Part shown: one piece after another, positions 1 through 12,445 of the stretch
How the letters are laid out: each line of letters begins with the position of its first letter
Position numbering within the stretch: position 1 is the stretch's first letter
NCBI RefSeq assembly: GCF_001411555.2
Contig: NC_049916.1
Span: 26,926,558-26,990,557, forward strand
Source of the DNA: Juglans regia
Lineage: Eukaryota > Streptophyta > Magnoliopsida > Fagales > Juglandaceae
DNA length: 64,000 nt
Reading direction: 5' to 3'
Translations under genes and position numbers: made by a program
The notes under the pieces: generated by a model
Told to the model about the DNA's origin: nothing
What the model saw: only the letters and a program-made list of their open reading frames with translations
Database searches by the model: none

Positions 1-705
1 CAGTACTAGTGCAATATGTTAGTACGTAGAAAGCTAGCCTCTAATCAGGAATATATAGTTAAAGAATGAAAATCAAAATCTGATGATGATTTTGACTAGA
101 CCCATGCAACAATTCCAAAATGAAAATATATATACATTAGTATTCGTGGAAAAAATGATGTTTCTTTACCCATTTTCAAAGCCAAATAGATTCCATTGAT
201 CATCACTGATCTTCAATATTATTGGGGTGCTGCAAAAAATGCCTCACAAGTTTCTGTGCATAAACGTTAAAGGTAAGATCAGATCGAGTTTTATCTTCCA
301 GTTAAGATCAGAGAGTGAGAGAGAAGATCAAGGCCGGTTATGAAAGTGCATGGCTCTCTATTGGACACACGCATATATCTTGGGAAATATATATATATAT
401 ATATATATACATATAACGAGTCATTAATTAGGATCGTATTTGTTACAACGAAATATTGCATATTTAAGATTTATTGAAGAACCATAACAAATTATACATA
501 TATAGACTGCAGGCCATGCAGGAAGTATTCCACACCAAGCAGTAGTAATTAATTATAAACGGCTTATTTTGATTATTTATTATATATATTCCTCATTCTG
601 CACACAAAAACTGGCCTTTTGCAAAAAGGCACAGTTATTCCAACCTGTGTTTAATTTGACGATCGTTGCAATGTCGACGGCAAACTCCCATGCATAACGT
701 ATGAT
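1..705. other. AT-rich DNA downstream of metacaspase copy A
   Basis: No gene is visible. The stretch is AT-rich with an (AT)n run near 386-410. From about 500 to 705 it resembles the downstream regions of the other array copies: the words around 'ggcttattttgatt' and 'cacaaaaactggc' recur near 4,290-4,340 and 12,910-12,975. It is therefore part of the duplicated metacaspase unit rather than unique sequence. Confidence 0.6.
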
Positions 706-1244
706 CTACTGCAAAAACTTCTTTGTGGAAACCTCGAATTTCTGAGACGATGATAGCAGAGGATCCTGCACTCCATGCAATCAGGCCAATATGCATTAAT
801 AAACACGTCTGGCAGTGTACTGTGTGCAGGTGATCTATATGTATATAGAAGGCGTGATCGCCATGCGAATATTAATGATGCAGTACCATAAATTATTTCG
901 ATCCATATATATATATATATATGTATGTATGTATAGGTTGGTACACGTGATTTAATTCTTAATTTGGTATTTTTTTTAATTCTTACTTATATATATCAAT
1001 ATTATATATCCTGTCCTATATATATATTATATATGCTGAGAACAAATTCAATATTGTGATCATATTCTAACCCTATTTTTCTTTCCTTCTTTTCTTTCTC
1101 CTATAATTACTTTTTTGGACTGAGCCTCCGTCGCTGGGTCGTTAAAAACTTCGGCCACTCCATATTTTGGTCGATTGTAACATATAATTTCTAAATAAAA
1201 ATTGAACATCTGACTATTATTGATCATGCCCAAGAAACCGGGGG

Positions 1245-1276
<32 letters not shown>

Positions 1277-1517
1277 CATGTGACCATATATAAGAGGGAT
1301 CATGATCAGCTAACCTCTAATTTTGTGCGATGAAAAATCCTCTGTAAGAACCTCGAATTGAGGATCATGCTTTTATTGTTAACTTGTTGAATAAAGTCGT
1401 GCATTTTGTTGAGTAGAACTTCGTATGTTATTTCAGAATCCTTCCCAACCATTTGGATCAAAATAGAGGTCATTGCACCATTCATTTCCTTTTTCGAGAA
1501 AGCCTGCATATGCATGG

Positions 1518-1557
<40 letters not shown>

Positions 1558-2938
1558 GGGTAAATAATTAAGCTGATCCGTCACTTGATCTTGCTGGAAA
1601 GTCATCATGAGAATAAATTCTTGAGCAAAGAAATTCTCTTACATTGGTATCGGAAGTCATCTGATCATCTCCACAAGCACTGAGACAAATTGCCAACCCA
1701 GTACCGCTTGTACTACTTTTGTCTAGATCTGCTAATTTTGATGGAGGTCTGTTGCTTTTCCAGTCCTTCCTGCAGCAAGTCTCAAGCGAAAATTTAACAA
1801 TTGTAATTGTGCACAACAAATATTAATGCAATGAGCTAGCTAGGCATGCATTTGCATCCCCCATTACTTTTAAATTATTATTTCTTCGAATTCTATATAC
1901 ATATAAATTTCGGTTGGTGTTCTATCTAGTGTGTGTGTGTGTGTGTCTATATATATATGTAAGATCAGTTTTAGAATATAAATCGTGCGCATATATACTA
2001 GTCATGATCACCTCTGTAGGTCGTATGTGTAGTCTAGATCAAGAATGGTTCCACTATGACAAGCATCGACAATTGCATGAAGTGTGACACCCTCCTTGAG
2101 CGGCCGAACTATGGTGGAATGTAGCTCGTTATCAAGGATCATCCCCTCTTGCATAAAGTCAACCGGACAGATTGTTTCATCAAACCCATCGAGCTCTTCG
2201 TTTGTGACATCATCAGGTTGTCGTAAGCCATGTCCGGAGTAGTAGAACACCAGTAAATCTCCAGACTCTGAACCCTCCACAAGCCATTTTAAGGAGTCTT
2301 ATATATTCTTCTTAGTTGGAGTAAAATCACTTCCTTCATCTTCTTCTGCATAATTATAATTGTATTTATTATATATGGTTTTAGAAAAAAAAAATTAAAT
2401 TATTAGGATATTCATGAGACAGGATGAACATCATATATATAAATACCTGTGAGGCCGGGATGCGAATACACTCCCGAGGATAACCAAAGTGTTGAATCAA
2501 CAAATTTTTCATGTCTCTCACATCATTAATAGTTCCGCTGAGGCTGTATGTCTTATTCCGGTGAGTAACCCCACAAAGAAGTGCTCGCTTCGGCCTTCCG
2601 CGGGGTGCCTCTGCAGAAGAAACTGAAGGAGATGGCTTAATATCAAGCGAAGAAGAATAACTTTGGCTGGCTGCAGTACTTGTACCACTACTACTGCTGC
2701 TTGATTTCTGCTTATTCTTCTGTAACTCTTTACTAACATTTTTAGATGTCTGAAGATCAGGCTTCGAGTATAGTACTGACTGTATGAAATGCCATTCTAG
2801 GTGGCTGCAGCCACCTGACGATGTGCTTATTCTTGTAACGGCATTAGTGCATTCTCTGCAACGAATACTAGTACTTCCCGAGTGCTTGGGCAATAAATAC
2901 TGTTTATTGCACCTACTGCATGTGCCCGTTCTTTCCAT
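706..2938 (-). pseudogene. Type I metacaspase, copy A, with frameshift and nonsense codon
   Basis: This is a five-exon metacaspase, a caspase-fold cysteine protease that cleaves after Arg/Lys and acts in plant cell death and aggregate clearance. Exons on the minus strand are 2447-2938 (LSD1-type zinc finger with CSRC and CREC pairs, Ser-rich linker, start of p20), 2012-2345 (YYSGHG catalytic His, DACHSG catalytic Cys), 1643-1769 (ACGDDQ), 1315-1503 (p10, GAMTSILIQ) and 706-765 (ends DPLLSSSQKFEV, then stop). Lengths and phases match intact copy D from exon 2 onward. Two breaks are seen. Exon 1 has 5 extra bases just before the donor, so its phase no longer fits exon 2. In exon 2 the GAA of copy D is TAA at 2299-2301, before the catalytic His. 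The product would lack the protease domain. Both catalytic residues remain encoded, so decay looks recent. Confidence 0.88.
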
Positions 2939-4525
2939 TTGGTGTGCACTATTTCCGGGCCGGGATGAAATATATAACTATGTACATATTGAAGGATTCC
3001 GAAGCTGATGAGCTATATATATTTGTGTATATATATAGATCGAGAGCCTTCGTTGAATTTGCTGGTAAAATACATGGAGAAGAGCTGATCTGTGGCAGTA
3101 GTGATTGATCATGGAGTAGTCACGTTTTGCCCTTGGCTTATTTTATTATAATTTTTTTTTTCGGGGGGGGGGGCATATAATTTTAGCACATTATATTAAT
3201 CGACCTACTACTGCAGATTCTATGCTTTTGTAAAATTAATGTCGATCATCTAGCTACACGCATGGCATACCCTCAAAACACCAGATCTAGAACACCGATC
3301 ACTCATATGCCCATTTAAAAGACTAGCGCGCTATATTTTATTTGCATGCATTCTCAAATTGCAAGGTGGGAAGAAAATTAAGTAGGAGAAGTGGAATATT
3401 AGTAGTACTGAGTATTTCATCCACAAACGAAGCTAGCTATATGATACGTACACCAGCTTTCAGTCATGATCTCCACCGAGACATTAAAATCATGGTAAAT
3501 GCAGCAGCGAGTTCTGGGTCGATCTTGATCTCCTTTTTCGTTTTTCTTCTTCACAAAAAAGAAAAATCACTTAATGAAATGTGATGTTATGATCTTATGG
3601 CTTGTGGAAAATCAATAAAGCCAAAGGTGCAATATTCCTTAACGACCAATTAAACACTTGCAATATGAGCGCATCATGTCGTCGTCGCTCTTTTTTTTTT
3701 TTTATCTCTTTTCTCTTTATTCTCTCCATGAATTTTACAAAGTAAGAACTTGATGCCTAACCGTCCTTTCAATTATTTATTCACTGGTCTCTTTTTGTTG
3801 AATATATAATAATCCCACATCATTTGTGGATAAGATATTAGACATATTTATAAAGAATGAACAATCATTTCTTGTAGAACGATTTTATGATATGAATTAT
3901 GCCCATAAATGTTTTCACATTTCGATCTGATTCTTCTTCGATCACATATTAATTAATATTGGCAGAACCAAAAGTCTCACAAAAATTACCACAAACTATA
4001 TATATGGTACCGAAATTATATTAATTTGATCTTAGATTCAATACTTTATTTTTTTTCGTTCGCCGTATTCAAGATCGATTTTACCATCTATATAATTAAG
4101 CATCACCTTTACTAATTTTTAAAGCTGTAGTACTCAAAGTATATATGCTAGCTAGCATATAACGCGTGTTTTGTATATTTATTATAAAAACATGCAAATC
4201 ATGTAGTGTTAACGGAACCAGATAGATTGTCTGGAATTATTTCACATCATGTATTAATTAGTAGTAATTAATATATATATTCGAATTATTTTAATTCTTT
4301 ATATATTCTGCATGAATGATTCAGCACACAAAAACTGGTTAATTGTAGATTGTAGATCCAGAATACAATATTTATTCCAACTGTGCATTGACACAATTAG
4401 CAAGCGATATATATATGATCTATGATCATCGATCATGAAAAGCAGCTTACGCGCACTAGACCACTGTGTTTTAATTTCATGTAGCTTGTTGCAATGACGG
4501 CATCTTACTGATCTATATGATTTAC
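2939..4525. other. Intergenic DNA upstream of copy A
   Basis: No gene is recognised. The start is the 5' flank of copy A, and its sequence just upstream of the ATG ('ggtgtgcactatttccgggccgg') matches that of copy D near 15,571-15,594. About 3,340-4,130 resembles 16,600-17,130 and 11,160-11,400 (shared phrases such as 'ttgatgcctaacc' and 'aagccaaaggtgcaat'). It is the upstream part of the array's duplication unit. A homopolymer run of G lies near 3,163-3,172. Confidence 0.55.
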
Positions 4526-4586
4526 AACAAAAATTTCCTTGAGAAAATTAAACTGGGATTTCTTGAGACGATGATGACAGAGGTTC
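4526..4586 (-). pseudogene. Relic metacaspase last exon
   Basis: On the minus strand this reads EPLSSSSQEI and then a stop. It is plainly related to the last exons of copies A to D (EPLLSSSQEF and similar). It follows the same TGCAG-like acceptor position and lies in the same flank ('gcaatgac', 'atgatttac'). Beyond the stop the codons are scrambled. No exons 1-4 are visible between here and copy A, so it is a leftover of a further array copy that was otherwise lost. Confidence 0.72.
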
Positions 4587-4976
4587 CTGGACTCCATCAT
4601 GCATTAATCGGCCAAATGCGCGCATTACATGAGGTACTCTTCGCTTTTGTAAAATTAATGTTGAGTATCTGGCAGTACGTACCCTTCAAATTAATTAAAT
4701 ACGTACCAAATCAACACCGACTTTGCAGTATAACTAATTATATGCTTAAAACCCTAGCTAGCTACCTTGGTTATGGTTGACGTGAAAATGGAGGCCGCCA
4801 TGCATGGGTTTCCACCTACGTACCTATTCTGTTTTTGAGAAAAAATTAATCTGCTGGCCCGTAGCTAGCTAGGGTACCATATATATATATGCTTATTATT
4901 TGCATGATCAGCCCATTCAAAAGAATATATATTTGCTCAAATTGCAAGCTGGAAATTAGTAAAGTACAAGATCAAG

Positions 4977-5008
<32 letters not shown>

Positions 5009-5150
5009 CATGACCTAATTTAATTAGTGGTAGAATCCATGCATATTCGTGTTATTTAATTATATATATGTCAAATCATCAAATGATCAATTAACTAAAC
5101 TCTATCGTAAAAATTATATCATGTCAACATATTATTTTACATTTACATAT

Positions 5151-5190
<40 letters not shown>

Positions 5191-5961
5191 TTTTCTGGAA
5201 TTATTCAACTCGAAGTACGTAGTAATTATTTATATAAACATGCATGAGCTTATTTCGATTCTTTATATAACAAATATCATTCTGCACATAAAAACTGCAG
5301 GCCGGTCGGTTGCATATATATATAAGCTGGCGGCCGGGTACAGTACTACCTAATTAGTCCAAATGCATGTGCCTTATCGAAACAAGCAATATTATATATT
5401 AGCATTGGATTAATGTCCATCATATATCATATTATATATATATATATATTAGGTAAATTATTTAATTGCCTAATATATCAATTTTTACCTTAATTTTGTA
5501 CGTCTATTCCACTTAATTAAAATTTAATCCCACATGATTAGCGCCTTGTCCATCTAATATCTATTTATAATAATAATATAACAATATTTGTCTTTTATTT
5601 TATTTTTTTTATCTAATAATTAATTGCAAGAGGTGATGAATAACTGCCTATTATATATATAATGAGCTTACAACAAACTAATTAACAACCAGGCAACACC
5701 TAATTGCAAAATAAAGAGTCTAATTAAGTCCAAATAATTAAGAAAGAAATTAGAAAGATTTTATCGTTCAGTGTGCATGCATAAATTAAGATTACATAAT
5801 ATTAAAAAAAAAAAAAAAGGAGCAAATTAGGCAAATCCAAACCCCATTAATCATGACTTAATTCCACAGGAATTTTGCATGCATGCATGCCTACACCACC
5901 GCATGGAACTATATATGCTTTGACTCTCGTTGCGGTACTGAAGGCATATGCATACTCTGGC

Positions 5962-6128
5962 CTACAGCAAGAATTTCTTTGAGGAAACCTGGAATTTAAG
6001 AGACGATGATAGCACAGGTTCCTGCATTCCAAATACATCAAGAAACATTAATATAGCAGCCGGTAGAATGTATATATATATATATATATATAATATTTAT
6101 CATTAGTACTCATCCACACACACACATG

Positions 6129-6168
<40 letters not shown>

Positions 6169-6856
6169 TTATAATGGTTATGGTCATGATTTGAGTGTTT
6201 GAGACGTTGAATCTTGAAATATTGTTTCTATAGAAATATTTATATTTCCTGTCCTAAAGTATATTAACTGAGCATGAATTCATGATCGATTAATTAATAT
6301 ATAATATAAATAAATATATATATATATATATATGTGACCGCATCCAATTATTTTTTTTCTCTGATCTTACATATATAATAATAATTTGAAGTACTGAGCC
6401 TCCGACGTAATTAATGCAGGCCGGTCGTAAAATATAGTTCCACTAGTACTACATATTTTGGTCCCAATTAATAATAAAATATAATTTTAAATAAAGAAAT
6501 TGAAAATCTAACTATATATTTCTCAGAATTTTAGACAAAAAGGAGGTTTAATTTTACGGTGTAATTTGTGACCATATTATTAATATAAGAGGGATCAGTA
6601 GCCTAACCTCTATTTTTTGGCTTTCCTGATAATCACTTACGATATTGCTACTTCGACCAGACCGGCTGAATGATCTGCGGATCTGTTCTAAGGGTCCTTT
6701 TTTAGTATTCCTGCGTACATCATGTAAGTCGTGCATTTGTTTGAGTATATCTTCGTATGTTAACTTTGCAGGCTCCTTTCTAACCATTTCGATCAACTGA
6801 TAGGTCATTGCTCCCATGATCGACATTTCGGCCTTTCCCTGTCCGTTGGAGTTAGC
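5962..6856 (-). pseudogene. Metacaspase copy B, exons 4-5 only
   Basis: Exon 4 is 6608-6856 (83 codons, p10 core GAMTYQLIEM, then TYEDILKQMHDLH) and exon 5 is 5962-6021 (EPVLSSSLKFQVSSKKFLL, stop). Both keep splice sites and phase and contain no stop. Exons 1-3 are absent: similarity to copy C ends near 6,990, exactly at the donor end of exon 3. There it runs into sequence matching the downstream flank of this same unit (5,669-5,760). Copy B is thus a tandem duplicate of the 3' part of copy C, with no catalytic residues and no start. Confidence 0.85.
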
Positions 6857-6857
6857 C

Positions 6858-6860
<3 letters not shown>

Positions 6861-6900
<40 letters not shown>

Positions 6901-7386
6901 AGTAATTTAATATATATATATATATATTAATATTGAAGGAAGAAATAATTGATCTCTAATTACGTACGTACGTACATTGGTAACATATACGTACAACAAA
7001 CTAATTTAAACAACCAGGTAACATATACCTTGCACAATAAAGACTAGGATAAGTCCAAATAATTAATTAGAAAGGAAACAAATAAGAAAGAAATGAGAAA
7101 TATTTTATCGTTCGGTGTGCATAAAGATAACATAAATTAGGCAAATCCAAACCCCAATCATGACTTAATTCACAGGACTTTTGTATGCTCCGCCTACACC
7201 ACCGCAACTATATATGCTTTGACGCTCGTTGCGGTACTGATCGAAGGCATATTATATATACTCCGGCCTACAGCAAGAATTTCTTTGAGGAAACCTGGAA
7301 TTCAAGAGACGATGATAGCACAGGTTCCTGCAATCCATGCATTCCAAATACATCAAGAAACATGATTAATATAGCAACCGGCCGTA

Positions 7387-7424
<38 letters not shown>

Positions 7425-7636
7425 TGATAAACTTATGATTTTTTTGTATAACTATTTTACAATATTTCTATTTCAAATGGAGAGTATATAGTTACATAAA
7501 GTTGTAGTTTTTTTTTGTAAAATAATTCTTTAATTTAGATGTAAAATTGTAATTATTTTAATGAAGTGACACAATTATATATGTTGATAATTTGTTGTAA
7601 AATAAATTGTAAAAGAGTTATAAGTGTGTGATGATC

Positions 7637-7674
<38 letters not shown>

Positions 7675-8303
7675 GGTTATGGTGATTTGAGTGTTTGGGG
7701 TTGAATTTTGAAATGTTGTTTCTATAGGCAATATTTATATTTCCTGTCCTAAAGTATATAAACTGAGCATAAATTCATGATCGATTAATATATATATATG
7801 TGACCATACAATTATTTATTTTTCTCTGATCTTACTTATAATTATAATTTCAAGTACTGAGCCTCCAACGTAATTAATGCAGGGTCGTAAAATTTAGTTC
7901 CACTAGTACTACATATTTTGGTCCCAATAAAATATAATTTTTAATAAAGAAAATGAAAATCTCACTATATATTATTCTCAGAATTTTAGACAAAAAGGAG
8001 GTTTAATTTTTGGGGGGGTGTAATTTGTGACCATATTATTAATATAAGACTAGGGATCAGTAGCCTAACCTTTATTTCTTGGCTTTCCTGATGAGCATGT
8101 ACGATGCCACCACGCCCAGTACTGATCTGTTCCAAGGGTGCTTTTTTAGTATTCCTGCGTACATGTAAGTCGTGCATTTGTTTGAGTATATCTTCGTATG
8201 TTAACTTTGCAGGCTCCTTTCTAACCATTTCGATCAACTGATAGGTCATTGCTCCCATGGACGTTTCGGCCATGGGATTAGCCTGTCCGCTGGAATTAGC
8301 CTG

Positions 8304-8335
<32 letters not shown>
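6861..8335. repeat. (AT)n microsatellites in the B/C metacaspase unit
   Basis: Runs of (AT)n lie at about 6,861-6,895, 7,389-7,420, 7,640-7,672 and 8,307-8,335; further runs are at 6,069-6,092 and (AC)n at 6,131-6,160. Those at 6,861 and 8,307 abut the exon 4 acceptor, so the usual polypyrimidine tract is replaced by (AT)n. The same is seen in copy A (1,520-1,554) and, shorter, in copy D (13,571-13,587). Confidence 0.8.
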
Positions 8336-9418
8336 GTAATTAATGGTACGAAATATAAATATGGATTAATATTGAAGGAAGAAATTCTCTAATTACGTAC
8401 GTACATTGCTTTCGCGAGTATTCACATCATCTCTACAAGCACTCAGACAAATTGCCAATCCTCCGTTTGTAGCTTTCTGATCTGCTTTTGATTGATTATC
8501 ATCAGATTTCTTCTCTATCCAACGCTCCTCAGCCTTAATACTGCATGCAGCTCTCAAGCGAAAACTTAACGTACCATATTTATCTATAATTTAATTATAT
8601 TAATTATATGCATGTGCAACAATTAATTTGGTATTATTCATAATCATATTTCAAAATATTTACTAATATTAATTTGGTACAAATTCAAATATGTTATATT
8701 AATTTCATACATATATAATATTGTTGGTGTTCTGATATTATTGTACGTACGTAGCAGCTAGCACTTTCATGGATATAACTACTGAAATATTAAACCAGCT
8801 TTTACAATGAAGCAATTGTACAGTACAACCCTAATTCTAAAATGATCCGCAAATCTTCAGAAAATTAAATTAAATTACAGCAATATTATAATATCCTCTT
8901 AAAATCATTAATAACAACAATATGCTTTAATAAACATATGTAAATTTATAAAAAAAAAAAACATATGTAAATTATTAATTATAACAATATCATGATGCAT
9001 TAATATTAACCACATGTCCTAAAAGCTTAACTTGATGAAAAGAGCTAGATTTAATTATGTAAATTGTATTCTTAACACTCGATCAGTTGCCTCACATATA
9101 GATATATTAGACTAATTCTCCTCAATGTATAAGTACCGGATCCAACATGTGAAATATTTAATAAATAGGTTGAAGTGTATAGCCAAGATTTGGATCTCAG
9201 AACCTTTACGTACTGTGATACCATCACGTGTAATTTTCGTTTATCTTAAAAGTTTAAGCCTATAAGAAGATATATATTTAATTATATAAATTATATTCCT
9301 AATGTCAAAACGTATATAAAAGGAAAATTTTTAGACATCAAAACCAAAAATCCGCATTTAATTTTAGAACCAACATATCATGTCAAGAGATCAGTTATAC
9401 AAAACAACATGATATATG

Positions 9419-9459
<41 letters not shown>

Positions 9460-11142
9460 CGTACCTTTGTTGGTTGTATTCGTACTTTAAATCAAGAATG
9501 CTTCCACTATGACAAGCATCCACAATTGCATAAAGTGTGACACCCTCCTTGAGCGGCCGTACAATGGTGGAATTTATGTAGCTATTTGGGATCATACCTT
9601 TTCCCGTACAATCAACCAAACAGACATGATCATGAGACGTTTCAGTAGACCTAGTACTATTGACGATCAGCATGTTGTTTTTGGAATGACCATGAGGTAC
9701 TTCATCATGTCGTACTACGCATTGTACGCAATGTCCAGAAAAGAAGAACACCAACGAGTCTCCAGACTTTGAATCCTTCACAAGCCATTTTAAGGATTTT
9801 TCTATATTCTCCTTCGTTGGAATAGTTGATTTATTTTTGTTGTCTTCTTGATCTGCATCATTATTGTATTATAATCTTTTAATCTTTCATTTAATTTGTG
9901 AATTTAAAAAATTGAACACTTCCCCCCCCCCCCCAAAAAAAAAAAAAGAGGAAAGTTATCAAAGTAGGCGATTTGATATATAATAAAGTGGATCATGATC
10001 ATAATATGTCTTAATGCTTTGCAATATGAACGTCCTTATAGCTAGATCTAGAGAAACAACAAATTAAGGGGCCGGAAAGCAGATTGAAGCTGATCATTCA
10101 GTCTCTCTCTTCTCTCCAAGACAAGGAATATTATCATAAATCTCTTTTTCCCAGCGATATATCGATATTAATTAAAACAATTAAATTAACCCAAACTTCA
10201 CATAATGATCAGTCTAATCTTGCACGAAACTGATTTAGATCCTACGTACGGACTTGAGATTTTCTCACTTAATTTATTTTCTAGAAGCTTAATTGTCGGG
10301 AATATCCTGTTTTTTTACAGTGTTTTTTTAAAAAAAAAAAGAAAAAAAAAAAGAAAAAGATGGTTCCGGAATCTAACTCCCTCCATGTCGGAAGCTAGCG
10401 TTGATTAATCCTATGTCTAGGTTGTGGATCTATGTTGAAGTGAAAGCTAGCCGTACTGTACGTTGTTATCTTTGGATCACGTCGGGCCAAGACGATGATC
10501 ATATAAATTATAATTAATTTATATATGTTTTTGACAGAAAAAGTACGCGCGTTGCTTTCCCATGCAATATTCATGTAATTTCTCTTGTAATATAGTTAGC
10601 TAAATTAATTAGAGCCGTTCTTGTCGACGAATGAAGCTAGATCCATATATGCAGCAGCTTATAATAACATGAAATTACCAAAAAAAAACATTTTTTTAGG
10701 TTTTAAATATTAAGATCACGAGACCGAAAAACAATTAATTACCTGTGAGGACGCAAATACACTCCTCAGTATAACCGAAGTGCTTAATCAACATTTCTTT
10801 TATTTCCTTCACATCATTGACAGGTCCTTCGAGGCGACTTATTATATTCTCCCCGGCGCCGAGGTAAGTAACCCCACAAAGAAGTGCTCGCTTCCCTCCG
10901 GAGGCCGATGCCTCTACAGGAGATGGCCGCTTAATATTTTGCGAAGAAGAATCAGTACTTGGCCGGCTGGCTTCATGAGTAGTACTAGTAATAGTAGTAC
11001 TGCTTGAATGCTGCTTATTGACCTGATCATCACTGAGGGAGATATAGATATAAGAGATGGGAGGCCGATCTAATGAACAAAGTTAACCACTATTTTGCCT
11101 AAAAAAAAAAAACGAAGTTAATACGTACCTAATTGCAGGCAT
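7268..11142 (-). CDS. Type I-like metacaspase, copy C, lacking the LSD1 zinc finger
   Basis: A probable spliced gene. Exons on the minus strand are a putative exon 1a 11129-11142 (MPAI), 10743-11032 (Ser/Thr-rich linker then RALLCGVTY), 9465-9852 (SGHC, DACHSG), 8405-8540, 8070-8300 (GAMTYQLIEM) and 7268-7327 (EPVLSSSLEFQV, stop). The sum is 1119 nt, 373 codons with stop, and every junction keeps phase. Catalytic His and Cys are present, but the residue after His is Cys, not Gly. The acidic stretch DELDGFDETICPVDF of copy D, which in this family forms the basic-residue pocket, is replaced by a diverged insert. The LSD1 finger exon is missing. The 11129-11142 start exon is my inference: ATG, then a donor (AG|GTACGTATT), a 96-nt intron and an acceptor (CCCTCAG) that restore the frame. 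Without it there is no upstream in-frame Met and the copy would be a pseudogene. It may have altered or lost specificity. Confidence 0.6.
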
Positions 11143-12445
11143 CTCGATCCAATCCTCTCCTCCGAGCTAGCTAGACAGATGGTAAAGGCAACAGCGAGAC
11201 CGCGTTCTCTCTTCTCCCTTTTTTTTCAGAAAAACTTTCTTAGTAAAACGCGATGTTATAATCTTAATTATGGCTTGTGAAAAACCAATAAAGCCTTATA
11301 AGGTGCAATATTCCTTAACCACCAATTGAACACATCTATTATTCTCTCCCTAGCTTTTTACAAAGGTGCATGGAAGAGCTAATTGATGCCCTAACATATG
11401 AGCTTTATTTCATCAGTGGCTGATCAAAAAGGATCACCAGCTAGCTTTAGCTGCCTTTTGCTTTATTGCATGTGCATGCATGGTGATCTTCTCGATTCTT
11501 CCTCTCGTATTTAACCAAAAGCCTCTACCATTAATATTAACACTGATAAGCTTTGGAAGAAACAGATTTAGAAAAAACTTCGTTTTGTTATACATTGCGC
11601 GCGGGGGATCCTCTACCATTTTATCACTGAATACATAATGGCTTCACATCCACAGGTTCTGCAATTTCTTCAAATTAAAAGAGAAGCTTGAGGTTCATCG
11701 GTGTGATCAGAACTCATGAGGTATATTTATTTAATAGAAAATGCCTTGTTATAGTTTTAGTAGGAGTTTAAAGTAACTGTACTCTAGCAAGCTAGCTGGC
11801 TACACGAGACAGCCGTATGAAAGCATTGCATGCATAGACGGCATATTTTATACAAAGGACATTCTTTCTTTTTCCCCTTTATTCTCTCTGCTTTTTTTTT
11901 TCAAAGCAAGAATCTGATGCCCTAATTAACCCTTTATTCAGTGGTCTTCTCGATTTGATTCTTCTTCACGTGTAGGCTGAACCAAAATTCTCGCAAAATT
12001 TACCAAAAACTACTGCACTGATCGAAATTATTTTGGTCTTAGATTTTTATTTTCTATCTTTAATTTGGTATTATATATTCAAGATTTTACAGTCTAAGCA
12101 TCACCTTTATTTTTGAAAAGTGATCAGATACAACATGTGGAATTCTCAAGAAATCACATTATTAGAATATAATAAAAATAATAAAATCTACATCTTCTCA
12201 TCAATTTAAATTTTTGGGATAAGTGATGATTTCACATGGTATATATTAGAGTAGAGATCCTGAGTTCGAATCATGACTCTATACTCTATCCATTTAATTA
12301 AATATTCCACATGTTGAGCTTAATTATTCATCGAGCTAGGGAGAGACTGACCCACACACAAAAGAGAGTGTTATATATAATATAAGGCAAATAATAAAAT
12401 CTAACTCTTTACATGATCAATTTTATGCTTTGAAACAACTGGTAA
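11143..12445. other. Intergenic DNA between copies C and D
   Basis: No gene is recognised. Segments at about 11,530-11,590, 11,650-11,715 and 11,735-11,835 match, in the same order and strand, 18,245-18,303, 18,585-18,655 and 18,715-18,800. This shows that the duplicated unit carried flanking sequence now found upstream of copy D. The remainder is AT-rich. Confidence 0.5.

Noticed and set aside
5962..6856. Copy B as an independent functional gene
   Set aside because: It has no start, no p20 domain and no catalytic residues; it is a partial tandem duplicate.
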